A DNA stretch of 64,000 nucleotides. It comes from Axinella damicornis (lineage: Eukaryota; Porifera; Demospongiae; Axinellida; Axinellidae). Shown piece after piece: positions 59,732-64,000 of this stretch (positions are counted from its first letter, which is position 1; each line of letters opens with the position of its first letter). The notes beneath the pieces are model-generated. The model worked only from the letters and a program-made list of their open reading frames with translations. It was not told the DNA's origin and ran no database searches. The position numbers were made by a program, and so were the translations under genes. Location of the stretch: NCBI GenBank assembly GCA_963931865.1, contig OZ007508.1:14816781-14880780 (forward strand). Direction: 5' to 3'.

Positions 59732-59955
59732 GACACATACCCCCACACCGCGAGACCCGCGCCGATGACGACCAGCATCAGTCCGATATAGCTGTACTGA
59801 TCAAGCCAGAACAGGCCAAAGGCTTCCGGTGTGCCCGGCTCTGCGGTGGGCGTTTCTCCCGGCGTCAGGGCTCGCGGAAGTCCGCCGACCCAGAGAATCA
59901 GCAGGCCATGAAAAGCCATGCCAAGTCCGATGGCCAGCATCCAGAATGCACTCAT
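59728..59955 (-). CDS. small two-helix membrane protein
   Basis: A 75-residue protein with helices at about residues 5-26 (LAIGLGMAFHGLLILWV) and 55-74 (YIGLMLVVIGAGLAVWGYV), joined by a Pro/Thr/Glu-rich loop. I do not recognise the family. Translational coupling to the MAPEG gene suggests a shared function. Confidence 0.65.
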   Translation of the reverse strand: MSAFWMLAIGLGMAFHGLLILWVGGLPRALTPGETPTAEPGTPEAFGLFWLDQYSYIGLMLVVIGAGLAVWGYVS

Positions 59956-59991
59956 TGTGTTCCCTCCTGTACGCTTCTGCTCTTTTTGGTT

Positions 59992-60633
59992 TCAGGGCGC
60001 AATAACAATTTCTTCTTCGGCAAGATACAGGGCGACACTGTTATTCTCGACAAAGTTAGACGCATCACCGGCCTGATCTTCCTTCATCTGCCGTGACGTA
60101 ATACCGCGCATCGCCGCATCCGCATCCCGCCAGGTAATCTCGGTGATACCATCGAAGAAGGGTGGCGCAATGTCGTAAGACTCCGGCAGCGGATGAATCT
60201 GCACATAGGCAAGCGCTTCTTCGGTCAAAGCGGCAATGGGCCCATGGGTGTGCCACCAGTAGGATTGAAACTCATCCAGGGTCATACCGGCCTTGCGACA
60301 GAAGGGATACACACCCTTCATACGCTTGTCGATGAGGTACCCGGGTGTACGCATCACCACCCGCTCCATGCCGACCAGAGCAGACTGGGCTTGCGCCGCT
60401 GCGGTCATCATGGGTGAGAAGTCTTTCTGCACGGCGGCCAGGGCTTGTTCCGCCCGGTCAAACCAGAGTTCCGCCGTGCCGGAAAAAGACGGGTTCTCCT
60501 GGCCTGGCAGGGCACGGGTCTGAACATAGCCGCAGCTTTCCGGGAAGTGTCGGCGAACTGCCGCCGCCGCATCGTCCCCTTGATAGCGGTAGGGGTCTTC
60601 CCCCGGCTGTATCAGGAAATACACTTTGAACAT
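59992..60633 (-). CDS. EthD domain protein
   Basis: A 213-residue dimeric alpha+beta barrel protein with two related halves, each opening with a KVYFLIQ- or YPFCRKAGMTLDEFQSYWWHTHGPI-type strand-helix. The His-Gly-Pro in the second half is the EthD hallmark. ATG 60633 has GAGGAG upstream. EthD-like proteins assist cytochrome P450 ether cleavage or act as small hydrolases; here no P450 is near. Confidence 0.78.
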   Translation of the reverse strand: MFKVYFLIQPGEDPYRYQGDDAAAAVRRHFPESCGYVQTRALPGQENPSFSGTAELWFDRAEQALAAVQKDFSPMMTAAAQAQSALVGMERVVMRTPGYLIDKRMKGVYPFCRKAGMTLDEFQSYWWHTHGPIAALTEEALAYVQIHPLPESYDIAPPFFDGITEITWRDADAAMRGITSRQMKEDQAGDASNFVENNSVALYLAEEEIVIAP

Positions 60634-60778
60634 ATTACCCTCCTCGCGCACCTCTCAGTGCCAAGTTAAACCAGTTGCAACGGTTTTGCACCAGAAGGTG
60701 GCGTCACTGTTGCATTAACTCGAACAACAACACGGCTTTACCCGAACATTGAATTGAACAGCTTCGGGCGATACCGGG

Positions 60779-61717
60779 TTAATGCTCGACCGGTGCCGCA
60801 AGCAGTTCGGCGATAAGCCCAACGGTTTCTCCGTTATTGCCGTTTTGCCTGCGTTGTTTCTCCAGGGTAATCAGCGCCTTCCAGAGCGCCCAGCCTCTGG
60901 CGCGCATCCAGGTATCCGCCTCCAGTTCCATCACTGACCGAAACAACTGACGACTTTCTCCCTCAAGAAACGTCCAGCAGATGACCAGATCGCAGGCAGG
61001 ATCCCCAATACAGCAGCCACCAAAATCAATCACCGCACACAGGCGACCGTCTTTCACCAGAACATTGCCGATAGCAAAATCGCCATGAACCCAGACCGGG
61101 TCCGATGTCCAACAGGATGACAGGGCCGCTTCCCAGACACGGAGGCAGGCACGGGCATCGACAGCAGATCCCAGTGTACGGATAGAGTCGCGAGTCTCCC
61201 TGTCGTAGACCCTGAGATCACCACCACGATAGAAACAGTGGAAACCGCTGACGGGTGCACCTTCGGTATCCGCCCGGTGCAGAGCCTTCAGAAACCTGGC
61301 CAGATCGCGGGCAAAGTCATTCAGGTCCGTGACCGAATCACGGGATGCGTTTTCTCCGTCAATCCAGCGATTGATAGACCAGGGGAAGGGGTAACCCTCA
61401 CCGGGTTGACCCATGGCTACCGGCTCCGGAACAGGAAAAGGTAGCTGCGGTGCGAGCCCTGGCAGCCAGGCCTGTTCCTTCGCAATCTGGTCGGCATAAC
61501 AGGAAGCGGTTGGCAGGCGCACTGCCATAGCTTCTCCGAGCCGGAAGGTGCAGTTGTCCCAACCATCCGGCTCGACCGGGCGAACAGGAAGGTCGGCATA
61601 CTGTGGGAACTGTGATGCCACCAGCCGCTGAACCTGCGCAAGGGGCACATCCAGCTTTGGCTCCAGCTTCATCGCGGCCTTGTGGACCTGCCAGTTTTCG
61701 GTGGCCGAATCAGTCAT
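60779..61717 (-). CDS. phosphotransferase (APH family)
   Basis: A 312-residue kinase-like protein. VWVHGDFAIGNVLV is the catalytic loop with Asp and Asn; AVIDFGGCCIGDPACDL is the metal-binding motif typical of APH enzymes. The N-lobe has GWDNCTFRLGEAMAVRLP with the ATP-anchoring residues. ATG 61717 is the default start; 61672 is an alternative. It resembles proteins often labelled aminoglycoside phosphotransferase, but the substrate is not known. Confidence 0.85.
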   Translation of the reverse strand: MTDSATENWQVHKAAMKLEPKLDVPLAQVQRLVASQFPQYADLPVRPVEPDGWDNCTFRLGEAMAVRLPTASCYADQIAKEQAWLPGLAPQLPFPVPEPVAMGQPGEGYPFPWSINRWIDGENASRDSVTDLNDFARDLARFLKALHRADTEGAPVSGFHCFYRGGDLRVYDRETRDSIRTLGSAVDARACLRVWEAALSSCWTSDPVWVHGDFAIGNVLVKDGRLCAVIDFGGCCIGDPACDLVICWTFLEGESRQLFRSVMELEADTWMRARGWALWKALITLEKQRRQNGNNGETVGLIAELLAAPVEH

Positions 61718-61758
61718 GTCCGCATCTTATCAACACTACGAGGTTCTGTATGAAAGGT

Positions 61759-62169
61759 TCAGTTCCGGGTCGCCGCGCGTTTACGCCGGGCCCGCGCTTT
61801 TTCCACAGACTGAAATATCATTTCAAGCTGAATAGAGCGGACCTCAGGTTCAATGGCGTGGCTGATCATGGCCTGATTGGTTGTATAGCGCGTACCGGGC
61901 GCATCTCGTAGCAGATAGCGGTAATCAACCAGGAATCGCCGCACCGTCACATGATCGAAGACACGGGCGTCGACAAAATCCGCCATCCATTCCCGTAGTT
62001 CCCGATTCAGCTCAGGTTCGGAGTAGGTTTCCCGGGGGTCCAGGATGGACGCCGCAAGTGCCAGAAACAGGATAGTATCGGCTTTCCCCCTGGGTATGCG
62101 GCGCATCCGGCCAGCACTGAACATTCGCTGAAATCGTTTTTCGGCATCCGCCAGAGTGACCTTCTGCAT
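61759..62169 (-). CDS. DUF2087 domain protein
   Basis: A 136-residue protein. RRIPRGKADTILFLALAASILDPRETYSEPELNRELREWM and DHVTVRRFLVDYRYLLRDAPGTRY match the DUF2087 pattern, a helical domain often fused to ArsR-type regulators and probably nucleic-acid-binding. Here it stands alone with a basic C-terminal tail (KARARRKRAA). Confidence 0.72.
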   Translation of the reverse strand: MQKVTLADAEKRFQRMFSAGRMRRIPRGKADTILFLALAASILDPRETYSEPELNRELREWMADFVDARVFDHVTVRRFLVDYRYLLRDAPGTRYTTNQAMISHAIEPEVRSIQLEMIFQSVEKARARRKRAATRN

Positions 62170-62362
62170 GGGTACAACTAACTCTCTTTCAGCATAATCT
62201 TCATGCCGGTTGTGTAACCTGCCCTGTTTTCTCCGGCAAAATGTTTACAGCATTCCGGTTTACATCACAAGCCAGCCAGTGGCCGAGTGCCGGGGGACAA
62301 GTGCTTGACAAGCCTGAGAGTCGAGACACAACATAATCGGAAGCTCAAGAGAGGGGATAACA

Positions 62363-63370
62363 ATGACAGAAACCTCGGCATTCAAGGACGAACAAACCCG
62401 CATCATCCCTTTGGAATTTCGCGGCGACGGCTTTGAGTTCTTCAAGATATGGATCGTCAATATCCTGCTGACCATTCTTACCCTGGGTATCTACTCGGCC
62501 TGGGCCAAGGTCCGTACCAATCGCTATTTTTATTCGAACCTTTACCTGGACGATCGCAGTTTCCGGTACCTGGCCAGTCCCATCGCCATTCTGGTGGGCC
62601 GGATCATCGCTATCGTGTTTCTGGTGATCTACATCGTCTCCGTTGAACTACTGCCCGGGCCTGGCCTGGCGGTGGCGCTGATCCTGACGCTTGTGATGCC
62701 ATACCTGATTGTTCGCTCCATTGCGTTTAATCACCGGATGTCCGCCTACCGCAACATCCAGTTCCGTTTTCACGGCACCTATGGCGAGGCAGTGGTGGCG
62801 CTGCTGGTGTGGCCACTGCTCGGCATGCTCACCCTTGGCATCCTCTATCCGCTGGCCCTGTTGCGCGTCAACCAGTTCATCGTCAACAACAGTGCTTACG
62901 GAACCTCGCGCCTGACCTTTAATGCGACCTACAGGCAGTACGCTATCCTGGTCTTCTCTTTCATCGGCGCGAATGGTCTCGGGTTGTTGGTCGGCTGGTC
63001 GGTACCGCTCGCTGTCGTAGAGCAGGCAATCCTCAGCGTTGTGATCTTCGGCTTGATCTTCGTCTGGTTCACAGCGAACGCCACCAACCTTTACTACAAC
63101 TCGACCAGCCTGGGCGATAATCACTTTGATGCCGACCTGGAGACGGTTGGTCTGCTGAAGGTCTACACCGTCAACATGGTGCTGATCATCGTCACGCTGG
63201 GTCTCTACCTGCCCGCCGCCAAGGTGCGCCTGGCCAGGTACAAGGCCGGGCACATCCGCTTTGTCGCCGTTGCTTCCATCGATGACTTTGTTGCCGCGGA
63301 ACAGGAGCAGGTCTCTGCACTGGCTGAGGAAATGGGCGAGGCGTTCGACTTCGACATCGGCACCCTCTAA
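62363..63370 (+). CDS. YjgN/DUF898 family membrane protein
   Basis: A 335-residue membrane protein. FRGDGFEFFKIWIVNILLTILTLGIYSAWAKVRTNRYFY is the first DUF898 unit. The domain repeats around residues 120-190 (FHGTYGEAVVALLVWPLLGMLTLGILYP) and again near 260-300 (TVNMVLIIVTLGLYLPAAKVRLARYKA). About eight to nine helices are expected. The function is unknown, but YjgN is commonly encoded directly upstream of an M48 protease, as here. Confidence 0.88.
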   Translation: MTETSAFKDEQTRIIPLEFRGDGFEFFKIWIVNILLTILTLGIYSAWAKVRTNRYFYSNLYLDDRSFRYLASPIAILVGRIIAIVFLVIYIVSVELLPGPGLAVALILTLVMPYLIVRSIAFNHRMSAYRNIQFRFHGTYGEAVVALLVWPLLGMLTLGILYPLALLRVNQFIVNNSAYGTSRLTFNATYRQYAILVFSFIGANGLGLLVGWSVPLAVVEQAILSVVIFGLIFVWFTANATNLYYNSTSLGDNHFDADLETVGLLKVYTVNMVLIIVTLGLYLPAAKVRLARYKAGHIRFVAVASIDDFVAAEQEQVSALAEEMGEAFDFDIGTL

Positions 63371-64000
63371 ATGGCAGTCGCGGGCGAATACGCCGACGGT
63401 CAGTCCTCCCGGGTCGTACCGGCAACGCTGTCGGTCACGGGGTCGGGGATTGTCATTCAAACCGAGGCCGGGACAAAGACATATCCCGCTGATGCGGTCA
63501 CCATCAGTTCACGACTGGGCAAGACACCCCGCTACCTGACATTCCCGGACGGTGCCCAGTTCGAGACGCCAGACAATGATGGCATCGATGAGCTGCTGGC
63601 CGCACAGGTAGGCAGATCGGGACTGCTACATACGCTGGAATCCCACCTTCCTCTGGTCCTGATCGCTGCGATTGTGACGGTGTTGTCTCTGGCCTGGGTG
63701 GTAACAGTGGGCATACCACGCGGGGCGGACTACATCGCGCACAATGTCTCGCAGGAGGTCGTGGATAAGTTGGGTGCAAACAGCCTGCAACTGCTCGACC
63801 GCACGGTGTTTGAACCCAGCGAGTTGCCGACCGACCGGCAGGCTGAGATTCGCGCCTTCCTGCAGCCAATCATCGACAGGCATTCTAATGTGAGCTTGCA
63901 TTTCCGGGCGGGCCTGCCCAATGCCTACGCATTGCCGGATGCGTCAATCGTGTTGACGGACGGTTTGTTCGACGTTCTCAAGTCACCGGACGAGATCAAA
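63371..64000 (+). CDS. M48 family metalloprotease, 5' part
   Basis: The frame opens at ATG 63371, directly after the YjgN stop, and is still open at the end of the window (210 residues). An N-terminal beta-rich domain (residues about 1-80) is followed by one membrane helix (LPLVLIAAIVTVLSLAWVV). A segment typical of the region before the protease core then comes (NAYALPDASIVLTDGLFDVL). The HExxH zinc motif would lie beyond the window, so activity cannot be judged here. Confidence 0.8.
   Translation, partial: MAVAGEYADGQSSRVVPATLSVTGSGIVIQTEAGTKTYPADAVTISSRLGKTPRYLTFPDGAQFETPDNDGIDELLAAQVGRSGLLHTLESHLPLVLIAAIVTVLSLAWVVTVGIPRGADYIAHNVSQEVVDKLGANSLQLLDRTVFEPSELPTDRQAEIRAFLQPIIDRHSNVSLHFRAGLPNAYALPDASIVLTDGLFDVLKSPDEIK

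Noticed and set aside
62305..62337. TTGACA ... CATAAT as a promoter for the YjgN gene
   Set aside because: The spacing is 21 bases, outside the range for sigma70, so it was not listed.
1..64000. tRNA, rRNA and riboswitch genes
   Set aside because: Reading the intergenic regions showed no cloverleaf-like arms with a T-loop motif, no rRNA sequence and no riboswitch I could recognise.

Overview
The window is chromosomal DNA from a G+C-rich, metabolically versatile bacterium, most likely an uncultured marine or soil gammaproteobacterium. The pointers are lipoprotein and outer-membrane signals, an RND pump, a YjgN/M48 gene pair, and many short-chain dehydrogenases, acyl-CoA ligases, thiolases, Rieske and 2-oxoglutarate oxygenases of the kind used for lipids, terpenoids or aromatics. 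The family and genus cannot be read from this sequence. No rRNA, tRNA or CRISPR array was seen.

Layout. 1-8 kb: the end of a small-molecule kinase gene, an RDD membrane protein, a complete insertion sequence with 34-35 bp inverted ends (1333-2728) sitting 30 bp upstream of a PhoD-like phosphatase, two secreted proteins of unknown function, and an SDR-amidohydrolase pair. 8-9 kb: an orphan AbiEi-type regulator followed by a 5' stub of its toxin partner. 9-16 kb: short catabolic operons (SDRs, MBL hydrolase, nucleoside phosphorylase, thioesterase, VOC, cupin, hydroxyacyl-CoA dehydrogenase, 2OG oxygenase). 16.3-22.2 kb: a tightly overlapping RND pump operon with a Lin0512 protein and an esterase. 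22.3-30 kb: a DUF35-thiolase-TauD operon, a DUF3604 protein, a membrane-anchored Fe-S aldo/keto reductase and an MFS transporter. 30-37.5 kb: an acetoin-dehydrogenase-like 2-oxoacid dehydrogenase operon (E1alpha, E1beta, AcoX, E2, E3, acyl-CoA ligase). A 141-bp MITE (37631-37771) separates it from a Rieske oxygenase operon (37.9-41.6 kb).

42-46.7 kb is the oddest region. An ancestral two-gene operon (acyl-CoA ligase and DDN-type oxidoreductase, coupled by ATGA) has been split by two related AT-rich cassettes. Each cassette carries one secreted leucine-rich-repeat-like protein, and near-identical direct repeats of the host junction flank each. The host repeats are almost identical while the two cassettes have diverged, and both cassettes share the same right-hand junction.

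46.8-64 kb: a pitrilysin-like lipoprotein protease, then a gene that standard calling would miss, a 113-residue ArsC/Spx-like thioredoxin-fold selenoprotein (49786-50127) with an in-frame TGA in a U-x-x-C motif and a hairpin just downstream. After that come a lipoprotein hydrolase, RraA-like and thiolase-like genes, a five-gene LolA-like/ABC/outer-membrane-barrel operon (54202-59262), small membrane and EthD proteins, a second kinase, a DUF2087 protein, and a YjgN protein with the start of an M48 protease running off the end.
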